The notes below the pieces were generated by a model. That model searched no databases, was not told where the DNA came from, and worked only from the letters and a program-made list of their open reading frames with translations. Below are positions 55,018 to 62,909 of a stretch of DNA of 64,000 nt, one piece after another (within the stretch, counting starts at the first letter, position 1; each line of letters begins with the position of its first letter). The stretch covers positions 3,038,001 through 3,102,000 of the forward strand of contig NZ_CP046052.1 of NCBI RefSeq assembly GCF_004802635.2, read 5' to 3'. Position numbers and translations under genes: made by a program. This stretch comes from Methylocystis heyeri. GTDB lineage: Bacteria; Pseudomonadota; Alphaproteobacteria; Rhizobiales; Beijerinckiaceae.

Positions 55018-55814
55018 CCACTGCCGCACAAAGCCGCGCCATCCACGCCGCGCTGCGCAAGCAGGGCCTCGACGACGCGCTCTACCGCGACATGCTGTGG
55101 AGCCAGTTCGGCAAACGGTCTTCCACAGAACTGACCGACGAAGAAGCCGCGCTGTTTCTCAAGGGGCTCGACATCCCGCCCGTGCATTGCGGCTCGGCGC
55201 GGGGGAAAGCGGTGAGGCTCCAAGGGCCTTATGCCAAGATCCTTCAGGCGCTCTGGATCGCGGGATATAATCTCGGCCTGATCCACAACCGCGACGACGC
55301 CGCTCTGGCGCAGTTCGTCAAGCGCCAGACCCGGATTGATCACACCCGCTGGCTCACCGACGCCAAGGACGCCAGCAAGGCGATCGAGGCGCTGCGGGGC
55401 TGGCTGGCGCGGGCCGGCGGCGTCGAATGGCCGGTCGGTCGCGATGCCGGGTCCTTTGCGCAAAAGCGCGCGGTGTGCCGGGCGATCGCGAAGAAGCTCC
55501 ATGCGCTCCAATCCTTCGGCATGCCGGGCGTCTCTTTCGATTTCGCCTTCCAGGCGGAGATCGCGGGGGTGAGCCCGACGCGGATCGACGATTTCGCCAA
55601 CCGCCTCGGGCAAAAACTGCGCCGCGCGATGGCGGAAGAGAAGAAGCGGAGGGCCGACAGAGGCACGGATGCGATCGGCGGTTTCACCCTGTTTCGCTGC
55701 CGGCGCTGCGGCGGCGAACTCAGATATCGCGTAGACCTCAACATCAAAGATACCCTCCGCGGCGTCCCTTGCGGCGCCTGCAACGGCGAGAGAAATCCCC
55801 CATTCAAAGGCTAG
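55014..55814 (+). CDS. gemA: GemA (Mu gp16) family protein with zinc-ribbon tail
   Basis: 266 residues. The N-terminal half has the GemA pattern (AIHAALRKQGLDDALYRDML, LTDEEAALFLKGL). The C-terminus adds CRRCGG and CGAC, a four-Cys zinc ribbon. GemA of Mu alters host supercoiling and gene expression through gyrase; whether that holds here is unknown. Confidence 0.88.
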   Translation: MTTAAQSRAIHAALRKQGLDDALYRDMLWSQFGKRSSTELTDEEAALFLKGLDIPPVHCGSARGKAVRLQGPYAKILQALWIAGYNLGLIHNRDDAALAQFVKRQTRIDHTRWLTDAKDASKAIEALRGWLARAGGVEWPVGRDAGSFAQKRAVCRAIAKKLHALQSFGMPGVSFDFAFQAEIAGVSPTRIDDFANRLGQKLRRAMAEEKKRRADRGTDAIGGFTLFRCRRCGGELRYRVDLNIKDTLRGVPCGACNGERNPPFKG

Positions 55815-55826
55815 AAAGGCTTGCAG

Positions 55827-56081
55827 ATGATTTGGTTCAAACGCGAAAGCAAGGAAGTCCAGCGCCTGGAGAAACGCGTTCAGGAGCTGCTGGTCAATCA
55901 GGCGCAGCTGCTGGAGCAGGCGCGCTCAGCCGGCCGCGCGAGGCAGTTCGCGAAGGTCGGCAATATCGAAACCCTCATTCTCGATCTTCCTCTGCCGCGC
56001 GAAATCGCCTGGAGGCTTTGCGACGAGGTGAGATTGGCGGTCGAAAAGCAGTTCGAGGAAGCCCCGGAGTTCCGCCGGTGA
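55827..56081 (+). CDS. Small phage hypothetical protein
   Basis: 84 residues. An N-terminal coiled-coil stretch (KEVQRLEKRVQELLVNQAQLLEQ) is followed by a compact second half. It ends in a 4-bp overlap with the next gene. I recognise no family. Confidence 0.55.
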   Translation: MIWFKRESKEVQRLEKRVQELLVNQAQLLEQARSAGRARQFAKVGNIETLILDLPLPREIAWRLCDEVRLAVEKQFEEAPEFRR

Positions 56082-56584
56082 AGCGCCTCTCGCTCCTCTC
56101 CCTCATCCTTCTCGCATCGCCGGCGCTCGCCGGCCCCTGCGAGCTGCGGCGCATCGCCTATGCGCCGCAGGAGAACCTCGAACAAATCGACGTCGATCTG
56201 CTGGGCGCCGCCAAGCATCGCATCGACATGGCGGCCTATGTGCTGACCTCGATTCCCGTCATCGACGCGCTGACCGAGGCGGCGCGTCGCGGCGTCACGG
56301 TGCGGCTCTACCGCGACGGGCGCCTCTCGCGCGAGCCCAGGGCGCTCGCCGCCGCCATGGAGCGGCTGCACGCCGAGCCCTCGGCGGAGATCCGCTACAA
56401 GGCTTCCCCTGCGCCCTTCATGCATCTGAAGGCCTACGCCGCAGACGGAATCTTGCGCGAGGGCGCCGGCAACTTCACCCACAGCGGTCTCATGCGCCAG
56501 GACAATTCCCTCGTCGCGCTCCAATGCGAGGAGGCTTTGAACCGCTTTGAAAAGGCCTTCGAAGCGATGTGGAGGAGGCCTTGA
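56078..56584 (+). CDS. Secreted single-HKD nuclease/phospholipase D-like protein
   Basis: 168 residues from a GTG. A signal peptide (LSLLSLILLASPALA) precedes a PLD fold with one catalytic motif HLKAYAAD, the H-x-K-x4-D pattern, followed by GNFTHSG. This is the Nuc-type endonuclease layout, in which two monomers form the active site. The signal peptide implies activity in the periplasm. A role against incoming DNA or in host DNA salvage is possible. Confidence 0.82.
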   Translation: MKRLSLLSLILLASPALAGPCELRRIAYAPQENLEQIDVDLLGAAKHRIDMAAYVLTSIPVIDALTEAARRGVTVRLYRDGRLSREPRALAAAMERLHAEPSAEIRYKASPAPFMHLKAYAADGILREGAGNFTHSGLMRQDNSLVALQCEEALNRFEKAFEAMWRRP

Positions 56585-56812
56585 ACGATTTCAGCAAGCC
56601 TTCTCCGCGCGGGGTGCAGGAGGAGCTGGAGCATGTGCTCCAGCACTACCGCGGCGAGTTCGCCTTCATGCCCTATCGGCGCACCGGAGATCGCCAAGAT
56701 GCACGAGGCCCGGCTGGTCCAGGGCATCGAGGTCATGAAGTTCCTCGTCGTTCATGGCGAGGCGTTCAAGCGGTTTCTCGAAGAGCAGAAAGCCAAGGGA
56801 GCGACGCCATGA
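56581..56812 (+). pseudogene. Small phage gene apparently split by a frameshift
   Basis: A TTG at 56581 overlapping the preceding stop opens a frame with ordinary sequence (FSKPSPRGVQEELEHVLQHYRGEFAFMPYR). It then turns Arg/Gly-rich near 56675. From there a neighbouring frame reads PEIAKMHEARLVQGIEVM and continues to a stop at 56812 in ATGA overlap with the next gene. One indel near 56670-56685 would join the two into about 76 residues. A sequencing error, true mutation or two tiny genes are all possible. Confidence 0.5.
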
Positions 56813-57027
56813 GCGTTAAGGTGACGGACCACGCCTTGCTCGATGTGCTGCGCATCGCCGGAACCCTTCCGGTCGAGACCCTGCGCGCAGCTCTTTCCGA
56901 GAGCCTCGGGCGCGCGGCCGATGCGGCGGAATCGATTAAGGCGCGTGATTACCGCATCGTCGTCGGCGGCCTTTCCTATCGCATCATCGAGGGCTCCCTC
57001 GTCAGCGTCCGCGAGGCCGGACGTTGA
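56809..57027 (+). CDS. Small conserved-type phage protein
   Basis: 72 residues (VTDHALLDVLRIAGTLPVETLRAAL, then YRIVVGGLSYRIIEGSLVSV). This pattern of a helix pair followed by a short beta-sheet is frequent beside Mor genes in alphaproteobacterial Mu-like phages. ATGA overlaps join it to its neighbours. The function is unknown. Confidence 0.7.
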   Translation: MSVKVTDHALLDVLRIAGTLPVETLRAALSESLGRAADAAESIKARDYRIVVGGLSYRIIEGSLVSVREAGR

Positions 57028-57419
57028 GCGAAGAAACCTTCTTCCTGCCCCCCACGCTCCAGGAGATCGCCGACGCGGCGGGGCTCGTCGCGGCGCTGAA
57101 ACTGGCCGAGGCAAGAGGCGGAACCGGCGTCTATTTCCCGCCCCGCGCGCGCGACGGCCACTGGCTGGTCGAATGCGTGGGACGCGAGGCCGCGGACAAG
57201 ATCTGCGCCCACTTCAGTGACGACATCGGAGTCCGCCTCCTGATTCCCCTGGGCCCGCACCGCTTCTACCAGCGCGCCTGCCGCACGGCGGTGAAACTGC
57301 TCGAAGAAGGGGTCAATCAGGTCGAGGTGGCGCGTCGCCTCGGCGTGCATCTGCGCACCGTCCAGCGTGTCGCGGCGCGCCGCCGCGATCTCGACGACCC
57401 GCAGGGCCGGCTGTTTTAG
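57024..57419 (+). CDS. Mor/C-type middle-late transcription activator
   Basis: 131 residues from a TTG overlapping the preceding stop. The family pattern is clear: LQEIADAAGLVAALKLAEARGGTGVYFP, then a helix-turn-helix (GVNQVEVARRLGVHLRTVQRV). Mor binds as a dimer to a dyad upstream of its promoter and recruits RNA polymerase. A matching perfect dyad lies 51 bp after its stop. Confidence 0.9.
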   Translation: MSEETFFLPPTLQEIADAAGLVAALKLAEARGGTGVYFPPRARDGHWLVECVGREAADKICAHFSDDIGVRLLIPLGPHRFYQRACRTAVKLLEEGVNQVEVARRLGVHLRTVQRVAARRRDLDDPQGRLF

Positions 57420-57469
57420 GCCGCTTGCTTTAAAGCCGATTCACCCTCACGATTAAATCAGCCTCGTTG

Positions 57470-57517
57470 CTGCGACAGCTGTCGCAGTCGAATTGAGGAA
57501 CCCGCCTCGTCTAGCTT
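57470..57517 (+). promoter_or_regulatory. Candidate Mor-dependent promoter of the lysis/late operon
   Basis: A perfect 18-bp palindrome CTGCGACAGCTGTCGCAG (57470-57487) is followed by TAGCTT at 57512-57517 as a possible -10 element. No -35 element is seen. A dyad centred about 43 bp before the start point, with a -10 but no -35, is the layout known for Mor-dependent promoters of Mu. Confidence 0.65.
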
Positions 57518-57544
57518 CGACCCATCGAAGCAGAGGCGTCCCCG

Positions 57545-58024
57545 GTGAAAATCAAATCCCTCATTTCGGCCCTTCTCATCGCCGCCGCGTCTTGCGCGCC
57601 GGCGAAGGCCGCTTCCGTGGGCGATTTCCTCTCTGCGCTGTTTTCAGGGTCTTCCACGGGAGGCGATCATGTGACCGCTGCGCGCAAACGGGCGCCGCTG
57701 CGCCTCGCCGTCCGTCAGCCGCTTATCGGCCACGCGATGCTCGCCTCCTTCTATGGCGGCGGCCCGCGGAAATACGAGCCTAATTCCCACACCGCAAACG
57801 GCGAGCGCTTCAATCAATGGGGCTTCACGGCGGCCCATCGCACGCTGCCCTTCGGCACAAAGCTGCGGGTGTGTTTTTCCGGCTGCGCGGTTGTGCGCAT
57901 CAACGACCGCGGCCCGGCCAGATGGACCGGGCGTTCTCTCGATCTTTCGCGCGGCGCCGCCAGCGTCGTCGGCCTTGTCCGCCGCGGCGTCGGAACCGTG
58001 CGCGTCGCCATCCTGGGGAGATGA
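57545..58024 (+). CDS. RlpA-like double-psi beta-barrel protein, probable phage lytic enzyme
   Basis: 159 residues from a GTG. A signal peptide (ISALLIAAASCAPAKA) is followed by the RlpA core (ASFYGGG, NGERFNQWGFTAAHRTLPFGTKLRV, VRINDRGP, LDLSRGAA). RlpA proteins cut glycan strands lacking stem peptides. As the first gene after the Mor promoter it probably serves in lysis or host wall remodelling. Confidence 0.85.
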   Translation: MKIKSLISALLIAAASCAPAKAASVGDFLSALFSGSSTGGDHVTAARKRAPLRLAVRQPLIGHAMLASFYGGGPRKYEPNSHTANGERFNQWGFTAAHRTLPFGTKLRVCFSGCAVVRINDRGPARWTGRSLDLSRGAASVVGLVRRGVGTVRVAILGR

Positions 58025-58027
58025 TCC

Positions 58028-58567
58028 ATGGCCAAAGCGCCCGTCCAGAAGCCTGTCGCGAAGCCTATAGCCAAGCCTGCCGCGCCGGCGATCCCGCCTT
58101 CGCGCCCGCTCCAGAGCGAGTGCTTAAAGCTATTCGGGAACCCCAGCCGTCCGCAGTTCGGCGTGCATATCGAGCATGTGCAGCCGCCGTGGCAGATGCG
58201 CATGGGTGATCTCGATATCCATTTTCTGAAGGTCAACCGATGCGCCGCGCCGTCGCTGGAGCTCGTGCTCAAAGACATCTGGGAGAGCTGCGGCAAGAGC
58301 CAGGCCAAGATCGAAGCGCTGCACATCGACCGCTTCTCGGGCGATTGGGTTGTGCGCCAGATGCGCGGCGGCTCCATGACCTCCATGCACGCCTACGCGC
58401 TCGCGCTCGATTTCGACGCCGGCGAAAACCAGCTCGGCCAGCATCATGGTTTCTTCAAGTCCGTCAGCCTGATCGTGCAGTGCTTCGAAAAGCACGGCTG
58501 GATCTGGGGCGGACGCTGGGAAGACCGCCCCGACCCCATGCACTTCCAATTCGCGACGGTGGACTGA
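58028..58567 (+). CDS. Peptidase M15-like endolysin
   Basis: 179 residues. After an Ala/Pro/Lys-rich N-terminus the zinc site is readable: SMHAYALALDFD (His and Asp ligands) and DPMHFQF near the end. This is the D-Ala-D-Ala carboxypeptidase/L-Ala-D-Glu peptidase fold used by many phages to cut peptidoglycan cross-links. It has no signal peptide and would need the holin downstream. Confidence 0.88.
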   Translation: MAKAPVQKPVAKPIAKPAAPAIPPSRPLQSECLKLFGNPSRPQFGVHIEHVQPPWQMRMGDLDIHFLKVNRCAAPSLELVLKDIWESCGKSQAKIEALHIDRFSGDWVVRQMRGGSMTSMHAYALALDFDAGENQLGQHHGFFKSVSLIVQCFEKHGWIWGGRWEDRPDPMHFQFATVD

Positions 58568-58683
58568 TGGACGCTCACGCCTTTCTGCGCGTCGCGGCGT
58601 GGTCCGTTTTCGCCGGCCTCTGCGGCTCGGCGCTTCTGAGGGTCGGTCTCGCGACCGCTTACTGCTTTCGCTGGGGCTGCTGA
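58567..58683 (+). CDS. Very small membrane peptide of the lysis region
   Basis: 38 residues, mostly one hydrophobic segment (VFAGLCGSALLRVGLATAYCF). The ATG overlaps the endolysin stop. It might be a holin partner or antiholin, but nothing beyond position and hydrophobicity supports this. Confidence 0.45.
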   Translation: MDAHAFLRVAAWSVFAGLCGSALLRVGLATAYCFRWGC

Positions 58684-58711
58684 GCCCTCGGCGTTTCAAC
58701 GGAGAGAGAAA

Positions 58712-58942
58712 ATGGAAAATACGAAGCCTTGGTATCAGAGCACGGGCGTCTGGGGCAGTCTCGTCGCGATCGGCGCGGGCACGGCCGCGACCTTCGGCTA
58801 CACCGTGAGCCCGGACGATCAGAACGCGATCTCGCAGGCCCTGGCGCAGGGCGGCGGCCTCGTCTCCAGCGCCATCGGCGTGGTCTCCGGCGCCGTGGCG
58901 CTCTATGGCCGCATCCGCGCCACCCACAAGGTGACGGCGTGA
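58712..58942 (+). CDS. Holin-like membrane protein
   Basis: 76 residues. KPWYQSTGVWGSLVAIGAGTAA at the start and a second hydrophobic part (GLVSSAIGVVSGAVALYGRIRA) are typical of small phage holins of alphaproteobacteria. It would open the membrane for the M15 endolysin. GAGAG lies before the ATG. Confidence 0.8.
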   Translation: MENTKPWYQSTGVWGSLVAIGAGTAATFGYTVSPDDQNAISQALAQGGGLVSSAIGVVSGAVALYGRIRATHKVTA

Positions 58943-59157
58943 ACCCCACGCTGCTCGCCGCCCTCGCGGTCGCCGGCCTCGTCGCCTATGCGCTCGGCCG
59001 CGCCGTGATGGACGCTCTCGGCAAAGCCGGGAGCGAGAAAGAGCGGGCCGATCGCGCCGAGGCGGATGCCTCCACCGCCAAGCGGCAAGGGCAGATAATG
59101 GCGCAGCAGAAGGACCTTTCCGATGTGGAGGACGATCTTCGCAATGGTCGGTTTTAG
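58939..59157 (+). CDS. Rz-like inner-membrane spanin
   Basis: 72 residues from a GTG overlapping the holin stop. One N-terminal membrane segment is followed by a charged coiled coil (GSEKERADRAEADASTAKR). The Rz1-like gene starts within its last codons, the classic arrangement. It should pair with that lipoprotein to disrupt the outer membrane. Confidence 0.7.
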   Translation: MNPTLLAALAVAGLVAYALGRAVMDALGKAGSEKERADRAEADASTAKRQGQIMAQQKDLSDVEDDLRNGRF

Positions 59158-59326
59158 CCTTCTGGTGTCGGCCTGCGTGAGCGCGGGCGGCGGTTGTCCG
59201 CCGCTCGTGACCTACTCGGCCGCCCAGGAGCGAAAGGCCGCCGACGAACTGCACGAGCTGCCCAGGAACTCGCAGCTCGCCAGAATGATCGGCGATTACG
59301 GGAAAACCCGCGCCGCCTGTCGATGA
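59123..59326 (+). CDS. Rz1-like outer-membrane lipoprotein (o-spanin)
   Basis: 67 residues. The signal peptide FAMVGFSLLVSAC ends in a lipobox Cys, followed by a short mature part with Gly and Pro. It starts 35 bp before the end of the Rz-like frame in another frame. Overlapping Rz/Rz1 genes are well known in lysis modules. Confidence 0.78.
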   Translation: MWRTIFAMVGFSLLVSACVSAGGGCPPLVTYSAAQERKAADELHELPRNSQLARMIGDYGKTRAACR

Positions 59327-59354
59327 GACAGGCGGCGCAAACATTGGGCGCGTC

Positions 59355-59453
59355 ATGGGAGCGGCGCGTCTCCTCATGCTCCTCGGCGCCGCCCTGCTGG
59401 TGGCGACGCCTTTCATCATCGTTTTCACTCTCGCGGGCTGTTGGGGCAGATAA
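59355..59453 (+). CDS. Very small membrane peptide after the spanins
   Basis: 32 residues forming one hydrophobic helix (LLMLLGAALLVATPFIIVFTLAG). It ends in a TAATG overlap with the gp25-like gene, which favours translation. The function is unknown. Confidence 0.45.
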   Translation: MGAARLLMLLGAALLVATPFIIVFTLAGCWGR

Positions 59454-59845
59454 TGGATGTCGGAACTGGGGCACAATGGGCGGCCGTCGCTACAGCCCTC
59501 GGCGTTGCGATCTGGGGCGCATTTTACCGCCGCGATCAGAAGGCGATCGACGATCTGTCAGGGGAGTTCAAGGAGGGGCGCAAGGATATCACGCGCCTGT
59601 TCGAGCGCGTCGACGGCATGGAAAGCCGCTTGGCTCGGGTCGAAAACGAGATCGAGCATCTGCCGACGCAAAAGGAGCTTCACGCCCTTGCGACTGCGGT
59701 CGCCACGCTGCAGGCGACAGTGACTGCGAAGCTCGACGCGCTGATCGACAACGTAAAGACCATCTCGCGGCAATATCAGCGCGCGGAGGAGCGTGCGATC
59801 GAAGCCGAGCAGCGCGCGGCGGCGGCGGAGGCGCGGGCGAAATGA
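59453..59845 (+). CDS. Mu gp25-like protein, DUF2730 type
   Basis: 130 residues. A membrane segment (WAAVATALGVAIWGAFY) precedes a long coiled coil ending in Ala/Glu/Arg repeats. It has the position and layout of DUF2730 proteins between spanins and gp26 in Mu-like phages. The role is unknown. Confidence 0.78.
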   Translation: MDVGTGAQWAAVATALGVAIWGAFYRRDQKAIDDLSGEFKEGRKDITRLFERVDGMESRLARVENEIEHLPTQKELHALATAVATLQATVTAKLDALIDNVKTISRQYQRAEERAIEAEQRAAAAEARAK

Positions 59846-60141
59846 GCGCCGATCAGATCATCCGCGAACACGCCCGCCTCATCATCCTGCGCGATCTCGC
59901 CGAACAGCCCGACGGTCGCTGGAACAGCGAGGCGCTGCGCGAGGACCTCGAAGAGCGCTGGGCCATCACCAAGACCCGCGAATGGGTCCACGACGAGCTG
60001 CGCTGGCTGGCCGAAATGGGCGCCGCCACCGTCAACGAGATCGGCTCCGTGCTGATCGCGAAGCTCACCCAGAAGGGGCTCGATCATGTCGAGCGCCGGC
60101 GCGTCATCACCGGCGTCAAGCGCCCGAGCCCGGCGGAGTGA
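59842..60141 (+). CDS. Mu gp26-like winged-helix protein
   Basis: 99 residues (IIREHARLIILRDLAEQPDGRWNSEALREDLEER, WVHDELRWLAEMGAATV, LTQKGLDHVERR). The two-helix plus wing layout is that of the ArsR-like VpaChn25_0724 family found in this position in Mu-like phages. The ATG overlaps the gp25-like stop. Confidence 0.85.
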   Translation: MSADQIIREHARLIILRDLAEQPDGRWNSEALREDLEERWAITKTREWVHDELRWLAEMGAATVNEIGSVLIAKLTQKGLDHVERRRVITGVKRPSPAE

Positions 60142-60145
60142 CCCC

Positions 60146-60712
60146 ATGGCCGAGGGACGCGGGCGGCTCTCCTCGATCGACCTGCTGCCCGAGGAGGCGC
60201 GGGACGACATCGTCTGGGCGATGGCCCAGCTCAACGAGCGCTCGCGCACCCAGGAGGAGATTCGCTGCGAGCTGAACGAAATGCTCGAAGCCAAGGGCCT
60301 CCCCGGCATCAGCAAGAGCGCCTTCAACCGCAAGGCCGTGCGGGTCGCTTCCGCGGCGCGGCGGCTGGCGGAAAGCCGGGCCTTGTTTGAAGGCCTCGCC
60401 CCGCAGTTCACCCCCGAGCGGGTGGATCAGACCAATCTCGTCATCGGCGAGCTGATCAAGGTCCTGATCACGGAAATGCTAGACTCCGACGGCAAGGATT
60501 TCAGCCCCAAGGGGGCGATGGAATTGTCGCGGGCCTATCTCGCCACCATTCAGGGGCAAAAGCTTTCGACCGAGCGGCGCTCCAAGGCCGTAGAGGCCTT
60601 TAAGGAAGAGGCCGGCAAGGCGGTCGACAAGGTGGCGGCGAAGACGGGACTCTCGGCCGAGACCCGCGAGCGCTTGAAGGCTGAACTCCTCGGCATCCAG
60701 AGGAAGCCATGA
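60146..60712 (+). CDS. Mu gp27-like small terminase-type protein, DUF3486
   Basis: 188 residues. It begins GRGRLSSIDLLPEEARDDIVWAMAQL and has SKSAFNRKAVRV, the DUF3486 pattern. The N-terminal part would bind DNA and the rest is helical. It probably acts as the small terminase subunit with the gp28-like protein. An ATGA overlap joins it to the methyltransferase-like gene. Confidence 0.88.
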   Translation: MAEGRGRLSSIDLLPEEARDDIVWAMAQLNERSRTQEEIRCELNEMLEAKGLPGISKSAFNRKAVRVASAARRLAESRALFEGLAPQFTPERVDQTNLVIGELIKVLITEMLDSDGKDFSPKGAMELSRAYLATIQGQKLSTERRSKAVEAFKEEAGKAVDKVAAKTGLSAETRERLKAELLGIQRKP

Positions 60713-61302
60713 ATGACCGGCCCTTCGGCGATCTGCAAGAGGGCAGCTATGGGCTGATCCACGCCGACAATCCGCACCGCTATATCACGCGCTCGAAAAA
60801 GGGCATGGGCAAGAGCGCCGAGCGCCACTATCCCACCATGAGCCGGGAAGAGCTTTATGAGCTTCCCGTCTGGCGGCTCGCCGCGCCCAATTGTGCGATC
60901 TGCTTTTGGACCACATCGGCGCAGCTGCCGATGCAGCTCGACCTGATGCAGCATTGGGGCTTCGCCTACAAGAGCTATGGCGGCTGGGCCAAGCGCTCCC
61001 CGACATGGAAGCGCGGTTGCGAGAATCCGAAGTGGGCATTCGGAACCGGCTATTGGGAGCATTCTTGCCTGGAAGTCTATCTCTGGGGCGCGATCGGCGC
61101 GCCCAAGATCGTCTCTCGCTCCGAACGCAATCTGATCGAGGCCGCGCGGCGCGAGCATTCGCGCAAGCCCGAGGACATCTACGAAAAATGCGAGCGGATG
61201 TTTCCCAAGGTCAAGAAGCTCGACCTGTTCTCGCGCCAATCGCGCCGCGGCTGGGACAATTGGGGCAATGAGCGGACGAAGTTCGACGGGGAGGAAGGAT
61301 GA
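60709..61302 (+). CDS. MT-A70-like adenine methyltransferase homologue with altered DPPW motif
   Basis: 197 residues. The family course is clear: RHYPTMSREELYELPVWRLA, AICFWTTSAQLPMQLDLMQHWGFAYKSYGGWAK, FGTGYWEHSCLEVYLWG and REHSRKPEDIYE. The catalytic DPPW before RY is replaced by Asp-Asn-Pro-His. DPPW stacks on and binds the target adenine, so activity may be lost or changed. The gene is inserted between the two terminase-type genes with overlaps on both sides. Confidence 0.85.
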   Translation: MNDRPFGDLQEGSYGLIHADNPHRYITRSKKGMGKSAERHYPTMSREELYELPVWRLAAPNCAICFWTTSAQLPMQLDLMQHWGFAYKSYGGWAKRSPTWKRGCENPKWAFGTGYWEHSCLEVYLWGAIGAPKIVSRSERNLIEAARREHSRKPEDIYEKCERMFPKVKKLDLFSRQSRRGWDNWGNERTKFDGEEG

Positions 61303-62909
61303 GCGGCCCGACCGAAATCCGCTCGCCACGGGCGATCACGGAGGCCGAGTGGAAAGCGCTGCGGCAGGAAAGCCTCAAGTCGCTCCCGCCCGACTTCGAC
61401 TCCGAGCAGCCTGAAGGCGTCCTGATCGAATGTCAGAAGACGCTGCTCTCCACGACCGCGCTGTTTCGCGTCACGGTCTGCGAGAAGAGCCGCCGCACCG
61501 GGGCGACCTGGGCGGTGGCGGCCGAGGCCGTTCTGACCGCCGCGAGCGCGAGTTCCGCGCGGGGCATGGACGCCTTTTATATCGGCTACAACCTCGAAAT
61601 GGCGCGGGAGTTCATCGACACCTGCGCCATGTGGGCCAAGGCTTTCGCCGAGGCCGCCGCCGAGACGGAAGAATATCTGTTCGAGGACGAGCCCGAGAAA
61701 TTCGTCAAGGCGTTCCGGATCAGATTCGCCAGCGGCTTTCAGATCATCGCGCTGCCCTCGCGCCCCCGCAGTCTTCGCGGCATGCAGGGCTTCGTCATCA
61801 TCGACGAGGCAGCCTTCCACGACGATCTCGCGGAACTCATGAAAGCGGCGCTCGCCCTGCTGATCTGGGGCGGCCGGGTGCTGGTGATCTCGACCCACAA
61901 CGGCGACGCCAATCCCTTCAACCAGTTGGTCAAGGAGGCCAAGGGCGGCGCCAAGGGCTATGGCTATGTGCGTTTCGATTTCGACGACGCCATTAAAGAC
62001 GGGCTTTATCGGCGGGTGTGTCTTCGCACCGGCGAGGAATGGACGCTGGAAGGCGAAGCGGCGTGGCGCGCAGGGATCGTGCGCGAATATGGCGACGCGG
62101 CCGACGAAGAACTCTTTTGCATCCCGCGCGAGGGCGACGGATCGTGGCTCACCGCGCCGCTAATCGAAGCGCGCGCAAAGAAGGGCATTCCTGTAATTCG
62201 CGTCGCGCGACCCTCGGAATTCACGTTTTGGCCCAAGCATCTGCGCGAGGTGGACATCAAGGAATGGTGCGATCGTGAATTGAAACCGCTGCTCGACCAA
62301 TGCGACCGCAGGGTCTCGCATCACCTCGGCGGCGACTATGCCCGCGTCTCCGACCTCACAGTGCTCTGGCCCTTGGCTACGACACGCGGCCTTAAACGTG
62401 TCACGCCTTTTGTCGTCGAGATACGGAGCATGCCTTTCGATCAGCAAAAGCAGATTTTGCAATATGTCTGCGATCGCCTCCCTAATTTCGCGGGCTCCAA
62501 GCATGACGCCACCGGCCTCGGCATGTCGATCGCCGAATTCGCGATGCAGCAATATGGCGCGTTGCGCACCGAAGCCGTCAGCCTGAACATCCCTTGGTAT
62601 CGGGAAAATACGGAGCCTCTAAAAAAGGCCTTCGAAGACGACATGATCGAGATCCCGATGGACGCCGACATCCATTCCGATCTCCGCCTCGTCGCGGTGA
62701 AAGCGGGCGTGCCCCATGTGCCGGCGCTGAAGTCGGGCGTCGCCAAGGATCGCCACGGCGATTCCGCCGTCGCACTGATGCTGGCCTATGCCGCATGCCG
62801 CACCGCCTTCATCGAATATGACTACGAGTCCGCCTCGACCCTGCGCGAATCCCGCGGCGGCGAGGACGAGGCCGACGATCTGAGATTGCCGCAGGGAGGG
62901 CTCTATTGA
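61299..62909 (+). CDS. Large terminase, Mu gp28-like
   Basis: 536 residues. The ATPase half shows CEKSRRTGATWAVA (Walker A-like) and FVIIDEAAF (Walker B). The nuclease half has GGDYARVSDLTVLW and later Asp residues (KDRHGDSAVALM). It cuts and packages phage DNA headful by headful. It follows the gp27-like and MT-A70-like genes and overlaps the portal start by one base. Confidence 0.93.
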   Translation: MSGPTEIRSPRAITEAEWKALRQESLKSLPPDFDSEQPEGVLIECQKTLLSTTALFRVTVCEKSRRTGATWAVAAEAVLTAASASSARGMDAFYIGYNLEMAREFIDTCAMWAKAFAEAAAETEEYLFEDEPEKFVKAFRIRFASGFQIIALPSRPRSLRGMQGFVIIDEAAFHDDLAELMKAALALLIWGGRVLVISTHNGDANPFNQLVKEAKGGAKGYGYVRFDFDDAIKDGLYRRVCLRTGEEWTLEGEAAWRAGIVREYGDAADEELFCIPREGDGSWLTAPLIEARAKKGIPVIRVARPSEFTFWPKHLREVDIKEWCDRELKPLLDQCDRRVSHHLGGDYARVSDLTVLWPLATTRGLKRVTPFVVEIRSMPFDQQKQILQYVCDRLPNFAGSKHDATGLGMSIAEFAMQQYGALRTEAVSLNIPWYRENTEPLKKAFEDDMIEIPMDADIHSDLRLVAVKAGVPHVPALKSGVAKDRHGDSAVALMLAYAACRTAFIEYDYESASTLRESRGGEDEADDLRLPQGGLY

